A stretch of 12,191 nucleotides of DNA from Brachionus plicatilis (GCA_010279815.1 QEOQ01000001.1:146167-158357), one strand, 5' to 3'; positions 1 to 7,508 are shown, counted from the stretch's first letter. Numbers and translations are program-made. Notes: generated by a model from the sequence alone, not told the origin.

Positions 1-259
1 ATTTTCATATATTATAATCATACAAAAACTTATTTTATATTTAATTTTCTTTTAAATGTTCATCATTTGAATTATTAAACAAACATCTGTAAAGAAAAAT
101 AATCTGAACCTAATTTGAAAAAAATAAACAATTTAAATAAAATTGAACAAATCACTGATTAATCATAAGTTTATTTGGTTTAAAATAGTCATAATGTAAA
201 TTTTTTTTTAAACAAAATTCTTAAGACAGAATTAATACAAAAAACCCTAAAGAATTTGT
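1..259. other. AT-rich 3' flank of the aminoacylase gene
   Basis: This stretch lies beyond the stop codon of the minus-strand aminoacylase-1 gene. It is almost entirely A and T, with homopolymer runs and no reading frame that looks coding on either strand. The only signal I can support is a possible minus-strand poly(A) hexamer at 170-175, listed separately. Confidence 0.6.
170..175 (-). terminator. Candidate poly(A) signal of the aminoacylase gene
   Basis: TTTATT on the plus strand reads AATAAA on the minus strand, 85 nt past the aminoacylase-1 stop codon. In sequence this AT-rich such hexamers occur by chance, so position is the main support. Confidence 0.35.
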
Positions 260-3200
260 TTAGGGCATGTTTGCTAAATCAAGAACGACTTTATATAATA
301 AATCAATTCCTTTCAAAAAGCTGTCTTTGTTAACAAATTCGTTGTGATCATGCAGCAAAATAGGTGTATTATTTAAAGGTGTAAAGCCGAATGCGGGAAT
401 TCCTCTCTTAGAATAAAATTTTATATAAAGAAAATTTTTTCAAAATGAAATTACTTCTCTCAGATAGCGTGAATCAGTTCCTCCGGGAAAAATTTCTTCG
501 GAAATTTTAATTCCTCTAAATTTTCAAGATTATTATTTAAAAAAAAAGGCAGCAAAAAATAAACTCACAATTCATTGCATGAACATTTCAGCATACGCCA
601 CCATTGATTTTTGTCTTCATCAGTAGAAGTAAGAGCAAATTCATCAGATTTCTTTTAAATATAATTTAATTTTGTTTTAATGAATAAAGAATTTACATTT
701 TCAAAATAGTAATTTATTTTGCCGCTACTTTCATCGGATCCTTCCGCCTCTGCAATCCAAGATTCGATCATTTTATTAAACTCAGCTAAGTTTGTGCTCT
801 TTGGTGTGACACGAATATCAAAAATGACTTTAAATTCTGGCGGAACTATATTTCGAGCTAAACCTCCCTTTTAAAGCAAATTAAGTAAAAAATGAATCAA
901 ATTTTATTTTAATAATCTATACATTTATTGTTGTCAAATTCACCGATGTTATATCGCCAAGTTTTAGACAACTGCATTCTGATTTGAACCTTTATTTAAA
1001 ATTATGTCATTTATTTTAAATTTTCAAAATAAAATTCAAACTAAAAAACTTTTTTTTGATAGTTGTTTTTATTTCAGGAAAATATTGGTAGAAAAAAATA
1101 TGAATAGTAAAGTCTTATTTAAAGAACCATCAAAAAGAATCTCCAAAATTTTTGATTGATTATCTACGTATTTTTATAAAAAAAAAATTGAAAATTATAA
1201 TTATTTATTAAATTAAATAAACAATTTTAATCTTATAATTACGAAATAAATAATTTTCTAAGTCAGAATAAAAATGTAAATTCAGACTTGCAGAAAATAC
1301 GAGTAAGAAAAAAATTTTGTTAAAATGAATTCACTAAAAATTCTAATATAACTAAAATATAGTAATTTTAAAAAGAATATTTATCAATCCATTTTCTTGC
1401 GGGAATTCTAAAAAATTAGAATTACAAACACAATCAAATGATTTTTCGAGAATTTTGGTCAATTCTAAACTTAAAACTAGAAGGGTCCTACTAAAATACT
1501 GACCCCCAATTTTTTAAAATTTTGTGACCCCCATTTATTTTGCAAAGCAAAAATATTTTTAAAAGTTTTAATATATCATTTAGTTTTAATTTTTCTCTTT
1601 TTTTTGAAAATTAACCTAGTTTTTCTCCAAAATTTTTATTTTTTGTGAAAATCGAATATTTTTATACTTTTAAAGAAACCTGACCCCCAATTTTATAAGA
1701 CTGACCCCCAACTGACTTCCATTTTTCCTTGAAGAAAATTTAACGAGCTTTCTAAAAATGTTCCTAGTTTTTCTCCGGCATGTATAGTTTTCGAGAATTT
1801 CGAATGGTTTCATAATAATTGAGAAAAATTCAATTTATAATTGTAATATTTGATATTTTTTGTTTTATTAATTTAGTTTTTATAATTTTTTAATAAAAGT
1901 TACAATTAATTTTAATAACAATTAATTAAATAAAATTGGGGGTCAGGTTTCTTTAAAAGTAGATTATAGGTTTTTTGATTAAATAAATGGGGGTCAGAAA
2001 GTTTTAAAAAATTGGCGGTCAGTATTTTAGTAAGACCCAACTAGAAAGTCCGAATTTTTTATCCATTTAGTCCAAAGTTGGTTTAAAGAGCTCATTTTTA
2101 AATTTAGCTTTAATTATGAGAAATAAAGTAATTTTTCTTTACAAAATAATATTTATTAATTTTATTCCAAAATTTAACTGGGTTTAAAAAAAACCCTTTA
2201 TGCGACTTAAAACATTTTCTTTTGATGCACACCAAAAAGTTTAATTTTTGAAATAGAATAATTTTGAAAAATTTTGTTCCAATTATTTTTAGATTTTTTT
2301 AGGAAAAATTGCTTAAAATACTCGCAGGAAATTTTTTGTTGTTAAATAGTTATATCATATTTTGAATTTTCCATCAAATTAGTGTATAAAATTTAAGCTG
2401 AAGTTTCAAATTTTATTGTTTAAAATTTACTTAAACTATATTCGAGTTTTTGGTTTGTTTTGATTTAATTACTAAATCGATGTCTACCTTGTTAATAAAA
2501 CCATTTTTTAGAAATTTGAAAAAAATTTACAATTTTTCATTTAAGCTTTAAATTATTTTAATCCTCAATAAAAAAGTTTTTTTAAGTTTTCTTTTTTAAA
2601 TAATTTTTGATAGGAAATTTAAAATTTAAATGAAAAAATCAAAATGATGTTACTTGCTGAAAAATTAACAAATATCAATTAAAAAAAAATAAACTAAGGA
2701 ATTGAAGCAAGGATACTAAATTTTAAAACATTATGTTTATCAATCTGCTGAAGATCAAGAGGCTCATAAAGAGGAAACCCAGTCAAAAGTCGATCGAATA
2801 AAAAGACGACAAATAAATAAAGAAGTAAATGTGGATTTAAATTTTTTATAAATTATCAGAAAATAATTTTTTTTAATTCGAAAACAGGAATTTTTTTTTT
2901 ATTTTTATGTAATGAAGATGTTCCCCGACATTTTATTTGTTTTAATTTAATTTTATTTATTTTAATTTTATGTGTTATAAAGTTGAAGAAAATTACTTCA
3001 TTCTTATTTTAATATTTTAACATAAATATAACTTTAAATTTTTTAAATTACATATTACAGTATTTGAAATAAAGAATATTTTTAAAATAAACTTAACTTT
3101 TTCTTTTACTTGTTCTATCCAGAGAATGCGGCTGAACAATATGAATCCCTCATTATAAACAAATATGAAATTTTAAGCGACATTTCTACAACCAATGTTT

Positions 3201-6200
3201 CGACAGGCGTCGAACTTGAAATGAACGGAAAAGTTATGGAGTGTTTGATCGACACAGGAGCTTTTTCATCATTCATTAGTTTAGTTAGAAATCAAATCAA
3301 AATTACCAATAGTGTTATGTATCAAGGAAAAAAAAAATAGCAACCTTCTTAAGTATCTAATTGACAAAGACGTAATTTCCATTCCACATATAGTGGACGA
3401 ATGTTTAATAAAAGATAAAATCTTTTATTTCGTTAACGGATATTTGAAGAGTAAATTAGCATTCAAACACGTCGAATTGGCTTTGAAAGAATTGGCAAGA
3501 AAATGTTTATGGAATGGAGTATACAAAGTATCATTTCCGAAAATGTGGCAGTCGTTTGAATGGTTGCCAGGATTATAAACGATACCCAAATAAGAAATGG
3601 GATCGAATGTTTTGTATTTGAGAATAAACAAGACGTGGAAGAGAGAGATATTCTCTCAATCAATAATAAAATCGGTAGGTTACAGGATAGAGATAAAGAG
3701 ATCTCAGACCTGATTGAAAAGGTAAAAGCCCAAAAGATGGAAGGCTTTCTTTTCGAAGACGGCGTATTATTTAAGGTGCGTCGGGAGAACGTCGGGGTGT
3801 TGAAAAAATTATTAGTGGTACCAAAAGAAATAAGACCCGACATTCTAAAAATGTGTCATGACAATTTCATGGGAAGTCATCTAGGCCAAAAGAAGACCTG
3901 GATGAACCTATCAAAACGATTTTATTGGCCAAATGCTTACAAAGAAACAATCAACCACGTGGAGTCATGTCAGATATGTTCAAGACTAAAAGATCCTGTC
4001 GCTTCAAGAGCAAAATTAAGACCGATTCGGGAATTCAGGAAATATGCGAAATGTGTACCAAGTTGACCTTTGCTCAAATAAAGTACATATGGTGGAATTA
4101 CAAGCCGACCGAATTCTTAGAGGAAAAGGTGACCCGAGATCTAATTTCTCAAATAGAAAATAAACTAAAAGAATTGCATCCCAACCAAAACAAAAGCCAC
4201 ACAAAACCACCAAAAATTACCATGGACACTGAGGTTCAAATGCCAATTTATATTAACTTCAATCCATGCAACATTGGCTTAGAGACCAACCAGATACTGT
4301 CTACGCTCGGTCTTGCTCCCTATGTGAAAAAATTTAATTCTCATCGACACGATCGATTATTTGATTGCCGTCACCATTTCTGTCATCATTGTATTATTTT
4401 GTACAAAAAAGAAGGCAGAAGCCAGAAGAGAAAGAGAACAACAAGTTGGGGAAAGAAGAGTCAGTACGTTCGAGCCTTCACTCCTAAAAGTGTCCGAGGT
4501 CAAGGAAGTAATTGACAGACTCAACCAAAGAAACTCATATCTTGCGGACCAGATTGAGGAAAAAGAGAAGAGGCTCAAAGAGTTAGAGCTTAAAAGTAAA
4601 ATTTGGCTAGCGACGGACAAGTGGAAAATGCACCCCTTGGAAGTGGACTCCCTCAACAAAATAACGGTGACCCCGACGAAACCGTATTACCATTCACGGG
4701 GAAAAGTCCTAAAACAATAGAAATTCCTCTATTATCTATGGACATTGCAATAAACATGCAGGACCGAAGGGTAGCTAAGAGTAAGTAACAAGAGGAAATG
4801 CTTTTAATATTTGGCTCAGATAATGAGTTGTGATGGGTAATGGTGAAGATGGAGATGTCAAGAGAAGTTTTAGTTTTTTTTCTTTTAAATTTTAGGAATA
4901 TTTATTTTTAGGGGGGAGATGTAATGAAGATGTTCCCCGACATTTTATTTGTTTTAATTTAATTTTATTTATTTTAATTTTATGTGTTATAATGTTGAAG
5001 AAAATTACTTCATTCGTTATTTTAATATTTTAACATAAATATAACTTTAAATTTTTTAAATTACATATTACAGTATTTGAAATAAAGAATATTTTTAAAA
5101 TAAACTTAACTTTTTCTTTTACTTGTTCTTTCCGAGCGGCTTAGTTTTTAAGTCTCTCGTTAAACTAAAGGAAGACTGAATAAGTCATCCAGAGTTCTGA
5201 ACAAGAACTCGAATCTTTTGGATATTTCAATAAATATCAAAAGATAGAAGTAGTAGGCTTACTGCTTCGAAGAGCTGCCGAATAGGTGACTCTATAATCG
5301 GAACCAGCTGAAAAAGTTAGTTCAAGTCGGTTGCTGACCAACAGACTATAAACAGAACCAACTGATTGGTTCTTGGCTCTGGCTGAATAAGTCATCCATA
5401 CGGGGCTGCATAAGTCTCATTGGGATTTATTAAGGTTTTTAGGAAAAAGCACCCGCATAATATCATTTAGGTATTATTCACTTATCCGTCTCATTGTCAG
5501 GAAAAAACCCATCCATCGGCGTTACAGTTATATACTACAGTGAATTCTCGATTATCGAGACCCATGATTATCGAGACTCGAGACTTTTTATATAAATTTT
5601 TGTTTCCCGAATTTTTTAAATCCTTTTACACGTAAAAAAAAATTGATTATCGAGACCCGAGTCTCGATAATTTTTTTATTATCGGGACTATATTTTATAA
5701 TAAAACTGAGACTTTTAATGTAAGGTTTGCTTAATTTTCGAGACCTAAATTATGTCTTATTGAATATTTTTTCAAATGTCAGTTTTCTATGTTATATATA
5801 ACATATGTTATATAGAAAAATTGATAGTTAAAAGCACCATTTTTATTTCTTTTATTCTTTCGTATTCAATTGCTCTTTTAGTAGATAATGCTGGTGGTCA
5901 CAATCTTTCTGCTGAATTTGTAAAAAGCTAACACATATAAAAGTTGTTTATTTAGCCCCAAATTGTACATCTGTAATTCAACCTTGTGATGCAGGCATTA
6001 TAAAAGCATTTAAATCTAAATATCGCAATAAACTAATTAACTAATTAACCCATTCTTCAGATTCTGAAAGCTATGAAAGTGATTTAGATCACCTTGCTGC
6101 GATAAAAATCAGATTGGATAGCTTGAAAGAAACAAACAAATCTCAAAAATTGATAACTTCATTTTTTAATTTTGAATCTAAATGATATTAATTTGTATAA

Positions 6201-7508
6201 TATACTTTAAATTTTTAATTTTTTTTAAATAATATTTTTATATAAAAATTTTCGAGACTTTTATTTAAAATTGAAAAAGTCTCGAATATCGAATAAAGAG
6301 ACAAAATTATCGAGACTAATATTTTTGTTTCCCAATCGAGTCTCGATAATCGAGAATTCACTGTAATAATATGGGATAGTCAAATTTTATATTAGACTAA
6401 AAAAATAATAACTTACTTTAATTTTTGCTGTTCTCTGTATTCTAAAAATTTATTTAATAGACGTTGCTAATAAAAATTTTAAAAATCTTATAAAATTAAT
6501 CATTCTCTTTATAATACCAATTTTTCTGCTGCTGTTTTTTCAATAAATCGACTTCCATGTCCTGTATTTCCACTCACAGTCAAATACAGCCCTTTTAAAT
6601 AAGTTATCAACAAATAATAATAAATTTTAAAAATAACAGTTTTTATTGTTAAATAAACGTACACCAAGATAACCTTTCACCATAGTAAACACAGAATTCT
6701 TCATTAGGACTTGCTTGACCTTCGTCGAGAGCTACTCCGACATTCATTTCTGTAAATTCTTTGGTGTCCAAAAATGGCAGAAATCCTGTTTCTCCTCCAA
6801 TTTCTTCGTCTTTTTTAAGAATTTCTCCATTAATTTTCTGCAAATCTAAATACTTGGAAAATTTACCTGGAACAAATGTTAAATGAATAGTCCGCTTTGG
6901 TCTCATCTTATTTTCCTTCATTTTACGAATTATTTCCAAATGTCTAAAATGTTTTAAATTTTTTTTAAGAAAATTTTTTCTTTTTTAAATTGAAATCAGC
7001 TGTTTACTGAATCCCGACAGATTTCATATCTTGAACACCTCTTGCAAAAATATTTCCGTTTTCATCAACAAATCCTGCAAATGGATCATATTTCCAATAA
7101 TTCTGATTTTAAGTTATTATTTTGATTAACTATAAAGAAACAAAATACCGGATCTGCTGGAACAACATCAGTATGTGAGTTTAGTAAAATACTTTGTTTC
7201 TCTGGTTCTGTACCTAAATAAGTCAAGACGCACACAATTCTATTTGGACAAACCTAAAATAATAAGTTTATAAAATTGTTAATATTGATGTTTTTTCTTA
7301 ATTATTTACCTCAACTTCTTTGTAAGAGTCGAAACCAATTTCTTCTGCGCATTTTTTGATAAATTTAATAGCACTTTCTTTTAAAATTACAAATTGACTA
7401 ATTTTTTTCTTCAAAAAGTAACAAAAAATTACCATAATCGGGATCAGGATGAACAGTTTTAATTTTTAAATATTCTATCAAATTTTCAATTGCTTTTTTC
7501 TCACTCAT
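260..7508 (-). CDS. ACY1: Aminoacylase-1 (N-acyl-L-amino-acid amidohydrolase), 13 exons, complete
   Basis: This is a cytosolic M20-family zinc peptidase that hydrolyses N-acyl (mainly N-acetyl) L-amino acids to the free amino acid plus carboxylate. Coding exons, minus strand: 7508-7433, 7377-7310, 7253-7149, 7102-7008, 6943-6867, 6809-6663, 6591-6518, 6466-6417, 989-923, 867-697, 651-569, 515-455, 406-260. They total 1,221 nt, or 406 residues plus TAA; human ACY1 has 408. All introns are GT-AG and all phases close. Family motifs appear in order: HTDVVP (His75), ARGVQDMK (Asp108), DEEIGG (general base Glu142, zinc ligand Glu143), ALDEG (Glu170), GHGSRF (His201, dimer-face histidine) and LLHDHNE (377-381, last zinc histidine). 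The ATG is chosen because the residues after it align with the family N-terminus and its KTVHPDPDY strand. Intron 5 (6866-6810) is 57 nt, in frame and without a stop, so a naive ORF reads through it. Intron 8 is 5,427 nt and full of transposons. No inactivating change is visible in the coding exons. Confidence 0.95.
1000..1474. other. AT-rich intronic sequence, nothing recognised
   Basis: This lies between the start of ACY1 exon 9 and the left target duplication of the MITE. It holds A/T homopolymers and short low-complexity runs, with no coding frame or repeat structure I can support. Confidence 0.5.
1483..1540 (+). repeat. Left terminal inverted repeat of the MITE
   Basis: This pairs with 1981-2038 at 54 of 58 positions; the mismatches are at TIR positions 6, 23, 38 and 42. 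It contains two copies of the motif TGACCCCCA (1500-1508 and 1525-1533). Confidence 0.88.
1665..1961. repeat. Internal perfect 32-bp inverted repeat within the MITE
   Basis: Positions 1665-1696 are the exact reverse complement of 1930-1961, separated by a 233-nt AT-rich spacer. Each arm carries a TGACCCCCA motif. With the terminal repeats this makes the element a nested foldback, able to form a long stem. Confidence 0.85.
1981..2038 (-). repeat. Right terminal inverted repeat of the MITE
   Basis: This is the reverse complement of 1483-1540 with four mismatches. It holds one exact copy (1988-1996) and one one-base variant (2013-2021) of the TGACCCCCA motif on the minus strand. Confidence 0.88.
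2047..2907. other. AT-rich intronic sequence between MITE and LTR element
   Basis: This is mostly A/T-rich with no gene. The one exception is a less AT-rich island at about 2720-2851 with an open plus-strand frame of about 43 codons, rich in charged residues (Glu, Asp, Lys, Arg, Gln). It has no start context, resembles no family I recognise, and may be a coding fossil or chance. Confidence 0.4.
2908..3116 (+). repeat. Left LTR, truncated at its 3' side
   Basis: This is nearly identical to 4920-5129, with one A/T substitution in the TTATAA(A/T)GTTG region and one missing G. It keeps the TGTAATG start and the AATAAA-containing segment, but stops about 397 bp short of the LTR end seen in the right copy. 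It then joins protease-coding sequence directly at about 3117. Confidence 0.88.
3110..3578 (+). pseudogene. Retroelement aspartic protease fragment (broken)
   Basis: A short frame starting inside the LTR (no ATG) reads across the LTR junction and contains the retropepsin-like active-site pattern [11 protein letters not shown] at about 3241-3273. In the family the Asp-Thr-Gly forms half of the dimeric active site. The frame ends at a TAG (3338-3340) just after a run of A residues. A second open frame overlaps it and continues to 3578 with hydrophobic and charged residues, which suggests a slip in the A-run. I cannot say with confidence what that second segment belonged to. There is no gag or reverse transcriptase in the expected neighbouring positions, so this is a dead fragment. 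Confidence 0.6.
3560..4066 (+). pseudogene. Retroelement integrase, N-terminal zinc-finger portion only
   Basis: This open frame of 168 codons holds a linker followed by the integrase HHCC zinc-binding domain. The first His is in MCHDNF, the second in GSHLG, then FYWPNAYKE and the Cys pair in SCQIC, followed by a KDP motif. This arrangement is characteristic of Ty3/gypsy polyproteins just after RNase H. The DDE catalytic core that should follow is absent: the frame stops at 4064-4066 soon after a short proline-arginine linker. Upstream, the frame is closed by TGA at 3557-3559. The fragment therefore shows a 3' deletion and a break on its 5' side, and cannot make a working integrase. Confidence 0.75.
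4067..4327 (+). pseudogene. Retroelement coding remnant of unknown identity
   Basis: The plus-strand frame that includes 4067-4327 stays open (it runs 3925-4515) and looks coding through this stretch, with a mixed composition that includes [12 protein letters not shown] do not recognise a domain. Its position, after the integrase fragment and before a membrane segment in another frame, fits the ectodomain side of an envelope-like or accessory ORF, but that is inference. A run of A residues at about 4326-4332 marks where the coding frame seems to change. Confidence 0.4.
4328..4720 (+). pseudogene. Env-like or accessory membrane-anchored coiled-coil tail (relic)
   Basis: This frame opens after a TGA at 4325-4327. 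It begins with a short hydrophobic segment (about 4355-4410; core [13 protein letters not shown]) followed at once by a basic stretch (KKK), as in a single-pass membrane anchor with the positive side in the cytoplasm. It then has a long charged region with coiled-coil character (about 4480-4610) and ends at TAG 4718-4720. A membrane anchor near the 3' end, just before the polypurine tract, is where endogenous retrovirus-like elements keep an envelope gene. An unrelated accessory ORF is equally possible. No receptor-binding or fusion features are recognisable. Confidence 0.45.
4909..4919 (+). promoter_or_regulatory. Polypurine tract before the right LTR
   Basis: The purine run AGGGGGGAGA directly abuts the TG of the right LTR at 4920. 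In LTR retroelements this tract resists RNase H and primes plus-strand DNA synthesis. Its exact position supports the 5' boundary of the LTR. Confidence 0.85.
4920..5526 (+). repeat. Right LTR, full length (about 607 bp)
   Basis: The left boundary is set by the polypurine tract and TGTAA start. The right boundary is the first TTACA that mirrors TGTAA, at 5522-5526. Inside are an AATAAA hexamer shared with the left LTR, a 15-bp direct repeat (CTGAATAAGTCATCC at 5176-5190 and 5383-5397), and a small perfect hairpin (GAACCA 5355-5360 with TGGTTC 5367-5372). The part after 5129 has no counterpart in the left copy, so its membership rests on the boundary signals alone. Confidence 0.7.
5538..5561 (+). 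repeat. Left TIR of the pogo-like element
   Basis: This is a perfect 24-bp inverted match to 6340-6363, preceded by TA. The last eleven bases, ATTATCGAGAC, recur several times just inside the element. Confidence 0.92.
5567..5688. repeat. Subterminal copies of the TIR core motif
   Basis: ATTATCGAGAC recurs at 5567-5577 and 5646-5656, on the opposite strand at 5661-5671, and as a one-base variant at 5678-5688. The 5646-5671 pair forms a perfect 11-bp stem with the loop CCGA. A further copy lies near the right end at 6307-6317. Repeated motifs next to TIRs are often transposase binding sites; here that role is inferred. Confidence 0.7.
5875..6185 (+). pseudogene. Pogo/Tigger-type DDE transposase, C-terminal fragment
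   Basis: The frame up to about 5928 reads [18 protein letters not shown], the block around the second catalytic aspartate (Asp codon 5884-5886). After a 1-nt slip at about 5926-5930 the next frame reads [18 protein letters not shown] and IIKAFKSKY, the block around the third aspartate (codon 5988-5990). Adding back the lost base puts 34 residues between the two aspartates, within the spacing usual for pogo-like enzymes. An in-frame TAA follows at about 6042, then the same frame continues through a Ser/Glu/Asp-rich tail to TGA 6183-6185. The tail contains QKLITSFF (6144-6167), which matches the PCNA-binding (PIP-box) consensus. The helix-turn-helix region and first aspartate are absent, so the fragment is inactive. 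Confidence 0.85.
6340..6363 (-). repeat. Right TIR of the pogo-like element
   Basis: This is the exact reverse complement of the left 24-bp TIR, followed by TA. Confidence 0.92.

Larger units (their letters stand above)
1475..2046. mobile_element. Foldback MITE with 58-bp TIRs and 8-bp target duplication
   Basis: The element body is 1483-2038 (556 bp). Its ends begin GGGTC and form inverted repeats of 58 bp (1483-1540 and 1981-2038) that match at 54 positions. It is flanked on both sides by the perfect direct repeat AACTAGAA (1475-1482 and 2039-2046), the duplicated target. A second, internal inverted pair is perfect over 32 bp (1665-1696 and 1930-1961). There is no coding capacity, so it would depend on a transposase from elsewhere. 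Eight-base duplications are typical of hAT, P and Merlin elements and are possible for Mutator-like ones. The long TIRs and leading G are more like Mutator or Merlin, but I cannot assign a superfamily. It sits inside ACY1 intron 8. Confidence 0.88.
2908..5526 (+). mobile_element. Internally deleted Ty3/gypsy-type LTR retrotransposon
   Basis: This is an LTR retroelement relic, inserted antisense to ACY1 in intron 8. A 209-bp direct repeat (2908-3116 and 4920-5129) starts with TGTAA. The right copy runs on to end in TTACA at 5526, giving a full LTR of about 607 bp with TG...CA ends and a 5-bp inverted tip. A polypurine tract stands immediately before the right LTR. Between the LTRs lie fragments of an aspartic protease (DTGA motif), the zinc-finger start of an integrase, and a membrane-anchored coiled-coil tail. 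Missing are the right two thirds of the left LTR, the primer-binding site, most of gag, all of reverse transcriptase and RNase H, and the integrase catalytic core. The shared LTR parts differ by one substitution and one 1-bp indel, so the insertion is fairly young despite its decay. I could not find a target duplication; the flanks are TTTTA and GTTAT. The Ty3/gypsy assignment rests on the integrase HHCC region. Confidence 0.85.
5536..6365 (+). mobile_element. Pogo-like (Tc1/mariner superfamily) DNA transposon remnant
   Basis: The element body is 5538-6363 (826 bp). Its ends are perfect 24-bp inverted repeats (5538-5561 and 6340-6363, beginning CAGTGAATTCTCG), flanked by TA on each side (5536-5537 and 6364-6365), the expected target duplication. 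The interior encodes the C-terminal part of a pogo/Tigger-type DDE transposase on the plus strand, broken by a 1-nt frameshift and a stop. The DNA-binding N-terminus and the first catalytic aspartate are missing. It lies 11 bp from the end of the LTR retrotransposon, in ACY1 intron 8 and antisense to that gene. Intact ends mean it could in principle be moved by a related transposase elsewhere; it cannot move itself. Confidence 0.92.
990..6416 (-). other. Giant intron 8 of aminoacylase-1, filled with transposons
   Basis: The donor GTAAGT begins at 6416 and the acceptor AG is at 991-990. Exon 8 ends in phase 2 and exon 9 supplies the third base of a lysine codon, so the junction closes. The intron is 5,427 nt while the other eleven introns of this gene are 45-71 nt. 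About 4.0 kb of it is three recognisable mobile elements; the remaining 1.4 kb is AT-rich sequence of unknown origin. Confidence 0.9.

Noticed and set aside
3312..3340. The A-run between the protease frames as a programmed ribosomal frameshift site
   Set aside because: The element is otherwise heavily deleted and the frame change lies within or just after the protease fragment rather than at a gag-pol boundary, so a simple homopolymer indel is more likely.
3425..3843. Minus-strand ORFs opposite the retroelement protease/integrase region
   Set aside because: They mirror the plus-strand coding frames, resemble no family and start inside retroelement sequence.
3925..4515. A 196-residue plus-strand ORF taken as one protein
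   Set aside because: Its first part is the integrase zinc-finger region in the wrong frame and its last part is the membrane/coiled-coil region in the wrong frame. Only the middle (about 4067-4327) may be genuine coding.
260..6416. Transposon disruption making aminoacylase-1 a pseudogene
   Set aside because: All 13 exons are intact, in phase and bounded by GT-AG, and the insertions are wholly intronic.
6649..6939. A 96-residue stand-alone minus-strand ORF
   Set aside because: It is exon 6, in-frame intron 5 and most of exon 5 of the aminoacylase gene read through, not an independent gene.
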